A DNA stretch of 64,000 nt from Tritrichomonas musculus (GCA_039105265.1 JAPFFF010000002.1:2232001-2296000); one strand, 5' to 3'; counted from the first letter of the stretch, positions 27,801-37,949 are shown. Numbers and translations are program-made. Notes: generated from the sequence alone by a model not told the origin.

Positions 27801-28787
27801 ATGATGTCAGATGTGGATGAACAATTAATAATGAATGAGGTGAAAAAGAAAGATTATCAAGATATGCTCATATTTATGTTCCAAAATAGTGAATCAGAGC
27901 AAATAAAAACAATAATACACAATATTATTGGGTGTCTTAAGAATCCTCGTAACTATATCAAAGACGTGAAAGAAAAGCTAAAAGAGATGCTAAACAAATA
28001 TAAAGCAAATCCCAAAGGAAGTAAAAGACAAAAAGCAACTTTAGCTAAAATACTTGATTCAAAAGTGGATTACTTTATTGATATATCTGGCTTACTAAAA
28101 GATAAAGAAAAGCCTGTTATTCCACATATTGAAGAGGAGGAAGAACCTGACTTGGAAGGCCACTATTTTAGAAACAGAATTAATAAAGACATTGAATCAC
28201 TTAGTAATTTATTTACAATTGATAGTAATCATATTAATGCTTTACACTTATTTTATTGTATTGCTGATGACTCAAAAAGGTATCCGTTATTTAATAAAAA
28301 AGATACTACACAGATTCAATTACTTGTCGTATCATTGACTGAAAACATAGATTCACATAAAAACAATAAGATACCAGATGACATAAATAACCTAATGCAA
28401 TTTGAGAATATTAGAAGAAAAACCAATATTGAAACAATGAGAAAGTTAGCTGAATCTAATCAAGAAGGTCAGCAATTATTAGATGCTTACAATAAATCTT
28501 CTACAATTGATGCTAAACAACTAGAAAGGTTTGGCTTATTAAATGAAGAGTTTACTGCTGAAAACCTTTATGGTTACTATAATAGGTCTATAAATCCTAA
28601 AGATGACTCCGATGTTAGAGTTAGGAATATTGCATTACAATTACATGATGCAATAAGAGAAACAAACATATTTGAAGAAACAAATGAACCTAAAAACAAA
28701 AAGCAACTCAAACAATTAATAAAGTACCTTAATGAAAATGGAGATAGAGAAATATTTTATAACATGAATAGTGATATAGAAGAGTAA
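27801..28787 (+). CDS. unknown helical protein, probable virion component (Polinton C)
   Basis: 328 residues, mostly alpha-helical and charged. It starts MMSDVDEQLIMNEVKKKDYQ and has an acidic linker (EEEEEPDLEG) near residue 115. No catalytic motif or membrane segment. It precedes the protein at 28908, and in Polinton B an unknown protein (45719-46693) precedes the homologue of that gene (46815), so the pair position is conserved even though I see no sequence match between the first members. Function unknown. Confidence 0.5.
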   Translation: MMSDVDEQLIMNEVKKKDYQDMLIFMFQNSESEQIKTIIHNIIGCLKNPRNYIKDVKEKLKEMLNKYKANPKGSKRQKATLAKILDSKVDYFIDISGLLKDKEKPVIPHIEEEEEPDLEGHYFRNRINKDIESLSNLFTIDSNHINALHLFYCIADDSKRYPLFNKKDTTQIQLLVVSLTENIDSHKNNKIPDDINNLMQFENIRRKTNIETMRKLAESNQEGQQLLDAYNKSSTIDAKQLERFGLLNEEFTAENLYGYYNRSINPKDDSDVRVRNIALQLHDAIRETNIFEETNEPKNKKQLKQLIKYLNENGDREIFYNMNSDIEE

Positions 28788-28810
28788 GCTGCGGGCACTC
28801 GCAACCTCCG

Positions 28811-28882
28811 GGAACAAAGTTCCAGTCAACACAGTTGCCAACAAGCGGAGGAAGAGAAAGACCCAATCTCAAGCTTTGCTTG
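28811..28882 (+). other. hairpin cluster between two Polinton C genes
   Basis: GGAAC-AAA-GTTCC (28811-28823), CAAC-ACA-GTTG (28827-28837) and CAAGC-TTT-GCTTG (28870-28882), all with three-base loops, in the 120-base gap between 28787 and 28908. Confidence 0.8.
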
Positions 28883-28907
28883 CAAATCTTTATCCACATA
28901 TAAAACA

Positions 28908-30365
28908 ATGTCGAAGCGTGTTTTTAGCACACCAACCAAAGAATATCTTAGAAGAAACAAACCAATTGAAGCTGAAGATGATCACACCAACTTTTCAGAA
29001 CTATTGAACCCAAATATTGAAGCGACAAGAGGACCTGAAGTAAATGTTGAAGAATTCTTAAATGAATATATGAAGTCTGTCCCAACTGGTAAACGTGCTG
29101 GTAAAACATTTGAAGCATCACAAAAACGTATGAGTGACCTGTACATTTTTGAAAACAAACAAAGTATTGATGTTAGTAAATATCGAGGGGAATTATTTGA
29201 TATTCTTATTAACGGTAATTACCGTATTAAATTCAGCCCTAAATGTGCTACAAGAGATGGAGCAGAAGCTTATTGCAAGAAAAGATTTGATAAAAATGGA
29301 TATCCATTATATCGTTTAGTTCCTGCTAGGCATGACACTAAAGACCCACTTGGTAATCCAATTTGTGATTTAAACGGTGATAGAGTTGAAGATATTGTTA
29401 TTGTTGATACTCGTGGTAAACCTGTTATAATTAATGGATTCCGTCTTGTTAAAGCAGACCCTTATAAGAAATTATGGCAAACCGAACGTATTGCTGGTAA
29501 AACAAATGATTCATTTGAAGTATGGCTTAAGAATCTTATGGGAGCTAAACGAACATGGGAATACACTCCAGAACAATGGAATGAAGGTAAGTTTAAACCT
29601 GAAATTGATAAGAAATTAGAAAAAGTAATAAACTCATATCAATCTGTTGGTTTATCCAAACCCAAAATCAGTACCAAAATTACTGCAAGAGGTTTGTGGA
29701 GTTCTATATTTTCAAAAATATGGCAAACTGTTTTATACAATATATTTACTAATGAAGATTACAAAAATTTGGAACCATTAAAATGTATATTTAGTTATTT
29801 CAAAGTATGTACAGCCATATTTATTGCACGTTATGAATCTAAAGTGATGAAAGACCATGAACGCAATGATTGGAGTGATTGGGTTAAATATAAGAAATTA
29901 CATCCAAAATCCGTAAATGCTGAATTGGGTGTTATGATTCAAAAAGAATATAATGAAAGCATTAAAGCGACTATGCCAGTTGATGGAGAAATAAATGGTG
30001 ATGGTGAAATATCAGAAGGATTACAAGAAATATTGGGGCAAACACATGACCTCATCCTTAAGACTGGTCTTGGATTCACAGAAGATAAGAAAGACCAATA
30101 TGTACAGTTAGCTCAAGCTATAATTGAAAATAAAGTAAGTACAGCAACAAAGAAGCAATTACAAGACAAATTTGGTGAAAATATTGATGTTTGGATTGAT
30201 TCACAAGTTGGTGGAAATTACACAACAATCAAAGGATTATATAAGGCTGCACATAAAGGTGCTGGTGATAAATCATATATTAGATCACGAACTGTTGAAA
30301 AGCCAGCTAAAGCTGAAATTATTGAGGAACCTTCTACTGATGATGATGACGAAGATGAAGCATAA
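28908..30365 (+). CDS. virion-type protein shared by Polintons B and C (C copy)
   Basis: 485 residues. It shares a block with the 425-residue protein at 46815-48092: here DLNGDRVEDIVIVDTRGKP...INGF, there DLDGDKISEFVVRRDGKI...VNGY, followed in both by a (D)SFEVWLKN/(Q)SFKDWIYN segment. The block looks like a small beta-hairpin repeat with an Asp-rich turn, possibly metal-binding. The rest is helical and the C-terminus is acidic. The family is not recognised; conservation in two distinct Polintons points to a structural or assembly role. The frame is whole. Confidence 0.55.
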   Translation: MSKRVFSTPTKEYLRRNKPIEAEDDHTNFSELLNPNIEATRGPEVNVEEFLNEYMKSVPTGKRAGKTFEASQKRMSDLYIFENKQSIDVSKYRGELFDILINGNYRIKFSPKCATRDGAEAYCKKRFDKNGYPLYRLVPARHDTKDPLGNPICDLNGDRVEDIVIVDTRGKPVIINGFRLVKADPYKKLWQTERIAGKTNDSFEVWLKNLMGAKRTWEYTPEQWNEGKFKPEIDKKLEKVINSYQSVGLSKPKISTKITARGLWSSIFSKIWQTVLYNIFTNEDYKNLEPLKCIFSYFKVCTAIFIARYESKVMKDHERNDWSDWVKYKKLHPKSVNAELGVMIQKEYNESIKATMPVDGEINGDGEISEGLQEILGQTHDLILKTGLGFTEDKKDQYVQLAQAIIENKVSTATKKQLQDKFGENIDVWIDSQVGGNYTTIKGLYKAAHKGAGDKSYIRSRTVEKPAKAEIIEEPSTDDDDEDEA

Positions 30366-30397
30366 AAAAATTACTATTCCTACTTTATCCTTGCTAA

Positions 30398-30622
30398 TTA
30401 TTTTTTTGAACCTGGTAATTTGAATGTTGTTGTATGCGCCTTATTTGTTCCTGGATTTACCTGTGACTGCTGAGCAGGCCCAAGCTTCGCTTGCGACAAG
30501 AAATCATTTTTAGCTTCTGTTGGACTTGCAACCTTTTGATTCTTAGATGTATCACGAGCTATACTAGATTTTTCAGGTTCTTGGTAAAAATATTTGAAGT
30601 CAGTTATTGGTGGTGGTAATAA
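30398..30622 (-). pseudogene. 3' part of a Polinton C gene cut by Polinton B (left border)
   Basis: 74 codons open up to B's left border without a start. The protein reads LPPPITDFKYFYQEP, then a polar Lys/Ser/Thr/Gln-rich tail with FLSQAKLGPAQQSQ encoded by a hairpin module, and ends FKLPGSKK. The opening resembles LKPLPIDFTNF in the C-terminal half of the small protein at 49576-49929. On the other side of B the minus-strand gene at 52421-53209 runs into the border in the same direction, so both are probably parts of one interrupted C gene. Confidence 0.5.
30466..30493 (+). other. hairpin module, copy 1
   Basis: CTGC-TGA-GCAG (30467-30477) followed by GGCC and CAAGC-TTC-GCTTG (30481-30493). 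The order and spacing match 55953-55979 (reversed) and 60618-60644. Confidence 0.8.
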
Positions 30623-30633
30623 CTACATATAAA

Positions 30634-30680
30634 AGAGGTGATTTTAGACCTTCGGTCTAAACTCCCCACTTTCACGTCAT
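30634..30680 (+). repeat. Polinton B left terminal repeat
   Basis: AGAGGTGATTTTAGACC, then TTC and GGTCTAAA: an 8-base-stem hairpin with TTC loop near the tip, then AACTCCCCACTTTC. It matches the complement of 52374-52420. Confidence 0.65.
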
Positions 30681-31024
30681 TTTGAAGGGATCAGATTGGA
30701 AACCTTGAGAATTCGTTAACGATTCCCGTTGCTGGGTTGGTGTTAAGAATTGGGTGTTTATGGAGTTCAGATTGGATTCGGGAATGAAGGGTTGGTGATG
30801 AATTTATGTGATCCTTGAGAAATGATTCGAAAGTGAAGGACTGGGAAGTTAGGTCTAAAATCACCGGAGGTCTTGGAAGTGGAGATGTGAGGGTTGATTT
30901 GAAGGGTTGGAAGGGGCAGATAGGGATCATAAGTTTTGCGATAAAGTGGTCTGAGATGATGTGAAAATTTAAAACGATGGCCTTTGGATATCTTTTATAA
31001 TATTTTTATTTGACATAAAATAAG
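30681..31024 (+). other. noncoding stretch inside Polinton B's left end
   Basis: 344 bases, moderately GC, with repeated GGGTTGG/GGTTGATG-like words and GTGAAGGACTGGG. No open frame on the plus strand; a short antisense frame is not credible. It probably holds the leader of the polymerase gene. Confidence 0.5.
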
Positions 31025-34000
31025 ATGAGTGATGGTAATAATGCTTTAGATGCACATTCTTTTATTGATTTGTTTGATTTGTCGTTGATGCTTGGAATGA
31101 GGGATGATGAGATGGATGACATTCTCGTTAATGCTGAAGGTGCACCTGAACGACTCATTGAGCCATTGGTGTTATGGATATCGGAAACGATACTTGGCAT
31201 GGGTTACAAAGGTGATGATGATTACGATAATATGCATAGGTTTGCGGAAAGGGTTTATAATTATACGAAGGCTTTGAGCGAAATGTGTAAGAGTAAAGGT
31301 GATGATGGTTTTGGGCATTTGGTTGATTTGGCGTTTGTGATTGGCATTACTGAGAAGGAGATGGATGACATTCTCGTTAAAGCTGATGAGGATCCTGAAC
31401 GAGCCGTTGAACCATTAGCAAGGATGATAGCATATACGATAATTGGTATGGGTTATGAAGGTGATGGCGATTATGATAATATGTATATGTTTGGCGAAAG
31501 TGTTAAGAATTATACGAAAGCTTTGAATGAAATGATTAAGAATAAACCATTACTGAAACCATTACCACCAAAGTTAAACAAAGAACCTAAGAGGTATGTC
31601 GATAGTGATGAATATAAACGAAAAGAAGATGATGAATTCTTTAAGAAATTCGATAGAGATAGATATAGAGTTCATGTAGATGAAGGCAAGAGTGAGAGGA
31701 CTTCAAGGTTTGATCGTTTGATACACAGAAGAGATAAATCAACTTTGGATTCGATTAGGGAGCATGCGAAGGATTTTCGTGAATTTTGGAAGACGGAAGA
31801 TGCGTTGAGGAATAAGAAAAGAGTTGAAGCTATGGAAATCATGAATGCTACACCAAAAGAAATCAATGAAATGAATAAGATAACGTTTGATGAATGGAAA
31901 GAAAATAAGGGTAGACAAAAGCAGTTAGTTGATGATATCATGGAAAGATTGGAGTTAAGTCCATACAATTGGGAAATCAATTTCGAAGCACTTAACAATG
32001 AAGGTAGACGATTGTTGTTTCCGAGATTGAAGGAGTTCTTTGAAGATACAATTGCGAAGTTACCGATAATCCAGATGTATAAGATTCAGTTTAATGTTAA
32101 TGGTACATGGAAGTCGTTACCGTTAAAGCCAGAGACATTCAATAAATTGATGGAAAACTTTACGGAAGAGAATTTTGTGTTTGATCTTGAAAGTAAGGCT
32201 CCAGAATTTTTCTATGAGAATGGAGGTGAAGAGTTACCAACATGGTCATTGTTTTCAGCACTTAAGTTCTGTTTGTTTGAGAACAAGGGTGGGAATAACG
32301 ATAGGGGTGGTTCTTTCTTTCAATATCTGACAAAGGAGACGGTTCCGAAAAGGGTTGTTGAATATCTTAAGAGGTTGCAGATATTTGATTCGTTGGTGGA
32401 TGGAAAGGGTAAGCAGAGAAGAGAATTAAATGATTGTTGCTTTGTGTATGCGTTAGAGCAGACTGGATGTTACGATAAGGTTACGTTGGACAAGATTCGT
32501 TTGAGGATTCGAAATAGGTATTTGTCTCAGAGTTCGATTAATGAATTGTGTATGGAATTCGGTATACATATCAAGTTAACGTACATTGATGAAGATGCAA
32601 GTGGCAAAAACAAAAAGAAATCAGTTGAGTCAACGAGTGAAGGTAAACGTAAATGTTACATGGGTGTTGATGAAGCTGAACCAAATAGGACACATCACTT
32701 TAATATATATCAGAAGCATTACTTCATTGAAGAGAAGACGGAGTTCAGTACGTATTACATTAAGCATTTAAGTGAGTGTGATGATGACAAATACAATAAG
32801 GAATGGCTTGTAGATCATTGGCGAACAGGTCGTTATTTCATTACTTCTTCGAATTTAGTTAGAGAATTGTTTAAGCAAAATTACTTTAGACCAATCACTT
32901 TCGGTCAGAATAGTGTTTTGAATACGGTTTTCTATAATGATTTACTTAATGAAGAGATAACGGATCTCACTTACAATTCCAAATATTGTACTCGTTTGAT
33001 GGCTCCATTTGAGAAGAAACCAGTTAAGGGTGAACCAAAGAAAGTACCACCTACGTACTGGTATGCGGACTTTGAAGCTGATACTTCAGATGAGTACCAT
33101 AGACCATTCATGTGTGTTTTGCATAAGGATAACGGGAAGATTAAGAAAGAGTTTAGAGGTGAAGATTGCGATAAAGATCTATTGAACTATTTGCCTGATG
33201 GTGCTGTTGTGTACTTTCATAATTTGGCTTATGATATCAGGATGATTCGTCCAACGGGTACGTATGAGGATAAGGTTAAGGTTGGAAGTAAGAAGGTCAA
33301 GAAGACGATGTATAACGGTATCATTAAATCAATCATTAAAGGTACGAAGACGATGATGGCTGATGTAAGGTTTAATGGAAAGGTAATTCATTTCAAGGAT
33401 ACACTTCCGGTATTATCATGTAAGTTGTCAGAGTTACCAAAGATGTTTGACATTAAAGGTATCAAGAAAGAGTTGTTTCCGTATAACTATTACACTTTGG
33501 ATAGGTTGAATAGAGGTGGTGTTGGTGTGATTTCGGAAGCGGGATTGTTTGAGGTTGAACCTTGGACAGATGAACAGATGAATGCATTTAAGGAGAACAT
33601 AGATGGTATCGATGGATGTAGGATTGATGATGACAAGTTTGATATGTGGAAGTATTGTTCATTTTATTGTCAGCAAGATGTGAATATTTTGAGAGAAGGC
33701 TTTAATAAATTCAGGAATGGTTTCATTGAGGATTTCGATATTGATCCGTTTAAGTTCATTTCGATATCGTCTTTGGCTAATGAAGTGTTTAAGCAAAGGG
33801 TCTATTATCCTAATCGTAATCTGTTTGAGTTAGGTGGAGTCGTTAGAAAGTTTTGCTCAAGGGCTATATATGGAGGTAGATGCATGACGGCTTACAATAA
33901 GAAATGGCATACAACGGTACCTTTGTGTGATTTCGATGCGGTTAGTTTATATCCATCAGCAATGGCGAGATTGTATACAGTTGAAGGGAGGCCGATAGTG

Positions 34001-36148
34001 ATAACAGAAGATAAACTCAATTACGAATTTCTTTCAAAGCAGTCGGCATATGTTGTCGATATTGAGATAACGAAAGTGAATAAACATTATCCGTTTCCGT
34101 TGATTGTTAGGAAGGTTGATGGTTTGAATTTGAATGATGATAATTTGAAGGATGGAGAGGTTGTTAAGATGACTGTCGATAACATCATGCTTGAGGATTT
34201 GATTAAGTTTCAAGAGATAGAGTTCAAGCTATTGAGAGGGTACTATTGGAATGGCAAGAAAGATTACACGATACAGAAAGAGATAAGGAATATCTTTAGC
34301 AAACGTTTGGAGTATAAGAAGAGTGGTAATCCTTTACAACAACTCTATAAGTTGATCATGAATTCTTGCTATGGGAAGACGATTGAGAGACCAATTGAGA
34401 AAGACTTTAAGTATTTCCATGAAGGTGAAGAGTTAGATAGATATTGGAAGAAGAACTATTACAAGATCGTTGAAGATAATAGCCTTAAAGGTACTGATAA
34501 TCATGCAGTGAAGACGTTGAAACCAATTGATAAACACTTTAACTTTTCGTTATTGGGTATTCAAGTATTGTCTATGTCAAAGAGAATCATGAATGAAGTC
34601 ATGTGTTTGGCTTTCGATATCGGTTGTTGTATATACTATCAAGATACTGATTCATTTATGATTAAGCGTTCTGATTTAGAGATTCTCGAAAAAGGTTTTA
34701 AAGAAAGATACAATCGTGATCTCATTGGTACTAACTTAGGAAACTTCCATTGTGACTTTCCGTCAATTAATGGTCATGATGAAATGCCTTTTTCTGTTGA
34801 AGCTTACTTCCTCATGAAGAAGATGTATGTACACAAAATTACTGATTCCTCAAATGAAATCGATTATATTATTCGTGGAAAGGGTTTGACTCAGAAATCA
34901 ATTCAATATGCGTTAAGGGATAAACAGTTCAATGGTAATGTGATGGAGTTGTATAAACATTTGTATGAGGGGAAAGAGTATACGTTTGATTTAACGAAAG
35001 GTCAACCATGCTTTTCAATGAACAAAGACATGACTGTTTCAACATTGAAGAAGTTTGAGAGGAAAATCAAAGTGACATATGAAGAGGGTGATGTTGAATG
35101 GTATGGTAAACAGCAGAAAGTTAATGGTGACGATTATGATAATGCTAAGAGTTTGTGTTTAAAGTCCAATGTTGATGAATTGCTGGGTATTGATGAAAGC
35201 GAGATTGATCCATTGTTAGCTGATCGTGAATTGATGAGTGGTTTCATTGAATCGTTAAGGGAATCGGTTAATGATAGTCCATTGAGGAAACGTTTTGAGA
35301 ATCATTTCATGATGACATTTAACAATCTCAAATATGGTTCAATTAAGGGTGGTAGCGTTTGTGATAAGTTCTTGAGTAAACAGACAGGGATGAGGTTGAA
35401 TGTCAATGAATGTTTTGGTTTAGGGGTAATCGATTTCGATATCAATAAAGGTCTCTCTGATGATGAACGTAAGAAGATCCGTGAGAGAATCATGAGTAAG
35501 TTGTCTATGGATGATATTGTTGTTAGGTCAGGTAGTGGTGGATTGCATGTGTATGTCAATAATGATTTCGATGAATTGTACAAGAATGCTTACATTAAAT
35601 GCTATGCATGTGATGAGTATGAGATTGATTACATTGCTGCTGTGAGGGAAGATAAGCAAGCTGGTGTGATGTTACCTGGTTCATTCAATGCAAACGGTAA
35701 GTATGAGTTCGTTAGGGGTAGTTTTGAATCAATCATTAAGAGATCAGCTAAGGATGTGTTGAAGGATTTAGAGTTGACGTTGAAGTTAGATGCAAAACCA
35801 AGAGATACACTTGATGATTCATTTAACGGACCAATTGAGTATCTCAGTGATGATGATGAGATGAAGTTAGTTAATGGTTTGACTGGTATGGAAGTTCATA
35901 ATTATGCATCAAAGATTGATGAGAGGTTGTCGTTAATGCCATTGTTTTGTGCCATCAATTGTCTATCACCAACGAATCGTGAGAAGGCTTATGATATGGT
36001 TTTGAGTAAATGTAATTTGAGTGATAAAGCAATGGTGAACTTCGATGAGGTGAAGGATAACTGTTTGGGTAAGCATACACACATTAATGTTTTGAGAAAA
36101 ATAATTCGTTTATATAACAATAGATATTACGTTAATGAATCCATTTAG
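31025..36148 (+). CDS. protein-primed family B DNA polymerase fused to an AEP-type primase (Polinton B)
   Basis: 1707 residues. Two tandem repeats of about 80 residues open the protein (MDDILV...PERLIEPL and MDDILV...PERAVEPL). A region with LNDCCFVYAL (C471/C472) and THHFNIYQ (about 556) recalls OTU-type cysteine protease motifs. The exonuclease follows (ADFEAD, D682; HNLAYD, N733), then motif A DFDAVSLYPS (969), motif B NSCYGK (about 1113) and motif C YYQDTDSF (1207). From about 1455 there is a primase: VIDFDINK (D1470/D1472) and SGSGGLHVYV (H1508), then a tail matching the satellite primase. It would replicate the element and may self-prime. The frame is intact, and longer than usual Polinton polymerases. 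Confidence 0.9.
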   Translation: MSDGNNALDAHSFIDLFDLSLMLGMRDDEMDDILVNAEGAPERLIEPLVLWISETILGMGYKGDDDYDNMHRFAERVYNYTKALSEMCKSKGDDGFGHLVDLAFVIGITEKEMDDILVKADEDPERAVEPLARMIAYTIIGMGYEGDGDYDNMYMFGESVKNYTKALNEMIKNKPLLKPLPPKLNKEPKRYVDSDEYKRKEDDEFFKKFDRDRYRVHVDEGKSERTSRFDRLIHRRDKSTLDSIREHAKDFREFWKTEDALRNKKRVEAMEIMNATPKEINEMNKITFDEWKENKGRQKQLVDDIMERLELSPYNWEINFEALNNEGRRLLFPRLKEFFEDTIAKLPIIQMYKIQFNVNGTWKSLPLKPETFNKLMENFTEENFVFDLESKAPEFFYENGGEELPTWSLFSALKFCLFENKGGNNDRGGSFFQYLTKETVPKRVVEYLKRLQIFDSLVDGKGKQRRELNDCCFVYALEQTGCYDKVTLDKIRLRIRNRYLSQSSINELCMEFGIHIKLTYIDEDASGKNKKKSVESTSEGKRKCYMGVDEAEPNRTHHFNIYQKHYFIEEKTEFSTYYIKHLSECDDDKYNKEWLVDHWRTGRYFITSSNLVRELFKQNYFRPITFGQNSVLNTVFYNDLLNEEITDLTYNSKYCTRLMAPFEKKPVKGEPKKVPPTYWYADFEADTSDEYHRPFMCVLHKDNGKIKKEFRGEDCDKDLLNYLPDGAVVYFHNLAYDIRMIRPTGTYEDKVKVGSKKVKKTMYNGIIKSIIKGTKTMMADVRFNGKVIHFKDTLPVLSCKLSELPKMFDIKGIKKELFPYNYYTLDRLNRGGVGVISEAGLFEVEPWTDEQMNAFKENIDGIDGCRIDDDKFDMWKYCSFYCQQDVNILREGFNKFRNGFIEDFDIDPFKFISISSLANEVFKQRVYYPNRNLFELGGVVRKFCSRAIYGGRCMTAYNKKWHTTVPLCDFDAVSLYPSAMARLYTVEGRPIVITEDKLNYEFLSKQSAYVVDIEITKVNKHYPFPLIVRKVDGLNLNDDNLKDGEVVKMTVDNIMLEDLIKFQEIEFKLLRGYYWNGKKDYTIQKEIRNIFSKRLEYKKSGNPLQQLYKLIMNSCYGKTIERPIEKDFKYFHEGEELDRYWKKNYYKIVEDNSLKGTDNHAVKTLKPIDKHFNFSLLGIQVLSMSKRIMNEVMCLAFDIGCCIYYQDTDSFMIKRSDLEILEKGFKERYNRDLIGTNLGNFHCDFPSINGHDEMPFSVEAYFLMKKMYVHKITDSSNEIDYIIRGKGLTQKSIQYALRDKQFNGNVMELYKHLYEGKEYTFDLTKGQPCFSMNKDMTVSTLKKFERKIKVTYEEGDVEWYGKQQKVNGDDYDNAKSLCLKSNVDELLGIDESEIDPLLADRELMSGFIESLRESVNDSPLRKRFENHFMMTFNNLKYGSIKGGSVCDKFLSKQTGMRLNVNECFGLGVIDFDINKGLSDDERKKIRERIMSKLSMDDIVVRSGSGGLHVYVNNDFDELYKNAYIKCYACDEYEIDYIAAVREDKQAGVMLPGSFNANGKYEFVRGSFESIIKRSAKDVLKDLELTLKLDAKPRDTLDDSFNGPIEYLSDDDEMKLVNGLTGMEVHNYASKIDERLSLMPLFCAINCLSPTNREKAYDMVLSKCNLSDKAMVNFDEVKDNCLGKHTHINVLRKIIRLYNNRYYVNESI

Positions 36149-36159
36149 AGGGATATCGT

Positions 36160-37908
36160 TTAAATGATTGTTGAGACCTTATATCGAGGTATCAATTGAG
36201 TTCTATTTTTGTCATCTTTGACTTCGTAAAGGCCATTCTTGAAACCAACTATTTGATGATTTCCTGGTTGGATGATTGATCTACGTTTCATGAGGCTATC
36301 ATGTTCATTGTAAAGTTTGACAGAAGTGTTTGGTTCTAAATGGAAACCCGGTTGAGACATAATTTTATAGTTCTCTTGAGAAATACGTTTAACGATGAAC
36401 TCTTCAAGGTCTGGATCTTCTTGAACCATCTTTGGACTAACTTTGAAACCAGCATATTTGGACAACGTTTGATGTGGGGCATTGTTGTATTGATTAACGA
36501 TTTCGTCCATGACTGATGGAGTAATGATACCTTCTTGCATGTTGTATGCCATGTCACGGATAGTTCTAATGACTCGATCGATGATTCCTAATGAACCATG
36601 CATTGGATCTGTCTTTACTTGTTTCTGTTCACGTTTCATGAAATCTGGATAGTGACCCATTTGCATTCGAGGTACTTCAGTGAAAGTTATTCCGTGTTTT
36701 GTATAGAAAGACCATGCATCATATGAATCGAAAGCACTCTCTCCATCACCAGATAGGTATTTGACTTTCATTCCTGATTGAATTAAACGATCAAGGGTAC
36801 GGAGATATGTGGGTGTGTTCTTGGATGCTTTGGAGAAACGTTTAGCTTTATCTTCATCGGTATCGTTTTCATTGAATACTATGTTGTTCATGAGACCAGC
36901 AAAGATGTATCTTGTGTTTACGTTAATGGCAATCAGATAGCATAACTTGTCAACGAACATTAGGTCAATCAAGTATGTGTAACGTTTAGAAACTTTGTGT
37001 AATTGGTATTTCTTTAGGTTTTGCTTTAATGGAAAGTAGGATGTGGTATCAGAAATGATTGATGATTTGGTTGAATAGATGGATTGTAAAGCTTTGATCT
37101 TGTCTGGTGATTTGAATGCAATGGTATTGAATGAAGGTGTTTCTTGGTATTCAACAAAGGTTCCTGATTGATGATAGAACTTGTGGGTATACGTTTCGTA
37201 CCAGTCTTCAATGGGTTTGGTTGTATGTGGCCATCCACGAGTTACTTTAATGAATTCATCGAGAGTTAGAAGCTTATCATGATTGTAAACGACATATTCA
37301 TTGAGTTTATCGTTAAAGGTATTGGTTAATTTGGGTCGAGTTGAGGGTTGAGTTGAGGATTTCTTAGATGACCATTTCTGAAGGTATTCGTTCCAGAGAA
37401 TGTCTTTATCGGATTGACTTAGACGGGAAATGTGTTCATAATTGTCAAACACTGATCGAGATGATTTACGTTTATTGTTCTTTACTTTGTCGTCAATTAA
37501 TTGTCTAGCTTGACGTAGAGTTGATTGTCGGTTTTGTTCGATTTGATGTTGGATGTCTTCGATTTTGGATTTGATTCTATTGGATTCATTGATGACTGTT
37601 TTGAATAGTGTGTCTGAATGAACTGAAATGAAGTTGTTTAGAATGGTTTCGTCAATGGGTGGAGGTGGAGAATTTGGATTACGATTATGGAATAGTGTGT
37701 ACCAATTATGGATGTTTGAGATGATGAATGATTGGCATTTAGAATGATCCGATAAGATGTCGTTAATGAATGGTAGATCAGATTCATCAGGTTTACGTTG
37801 TCGGTGGAATATTAACTCTCCATGGTAGATTGTGTTTTGGTATCCTTTGATTCTGTCTTTGAGGTATTCACAAATTCGTTCAACGTTTTGAAATAAGATT
37901 TGGTTCAT
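36160..37908 (-). CDS. RVE-family integrase (Polinton B)
   Basis: 582 residues. The N-terminal 250 are helical and basic. The RVE core includes YLIDLMFVDKLCYLIAINVN (about 310-330), SGDGESAFDS (about 387-396) and LGIIDRVIRTIRDM (about 440-455), followed by YNNAPHQTL. The C-terminal 80 residues form an SH3-like basic barrel (VKLYNEHDSLMKRRSII). It would cut the AG...CT ends and join them to target DNA with a 6-base stagger. It converges on the polymerase gene with 11 bases between the stops. The frame looks whole, and it could also act on the satellite's ends. Confidence 0.85.
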   Translation of the reverse strand: MNQILFQNVERICEYLKDRIKGYQNTIYHGELIFHRQRKPDESDLPFINDILSDHSKCQSFIISNIHNWYTLFHNRNPNSPPPPIDETILNNFISVHSDTLFKTVINESNRIKSKIEDIQHQIEQNRQSTLRQARQLIDDKVKNNKRKSSRSVFDNYEHISRLSQSDKDILWNEYLQKWSSKKSSTQPSTRPKLTNTFNDKLNEYVVYNHDKLLTLDEFIKVTRGWPHTTKPIEDWYETYTHKFYHQSGTFVEYQETPSFNTIAFKSPDKIKALQSIYSTKSSIISDTTSYFPLKQNLKKYQLHKVSKRYTYLIDLMFVDKLCYLIAINVNTRYIFAGLMNNIVFNENDTDEDKAKRFSKASKNTPTYLRTLDRLIQSGMKVKYLSGDGESAFDSYDAWSFYTKHGITFTEVPRMQMGHYPDFMKREQKQVKTDPMHGSLGIIDRVIRTIRDMAYNMQEGIITPSVMDEIVNQYNNAPHQTLSKYAGFKVSPKMVQEDPDLEEFIVKRISQENYKIMSQPGFHLEPNTSVKLYNEHDSLMKRRSIIQPGNHQIVGFKNGLYEVKDDKNRTQLIPRYKVSTII

Positions 37909-37949
37909 TTAGGATGATATTAAATTAAACTATAGATGATAATTATTTA

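Noticed and set aside
30691-30930. Minus-strand 79-residue frame near Polinton B's left end
   Set aside because: Pro/Ser/Thr-rich product of a repetitive noncoding stretch, with no leader or homologue in the window.
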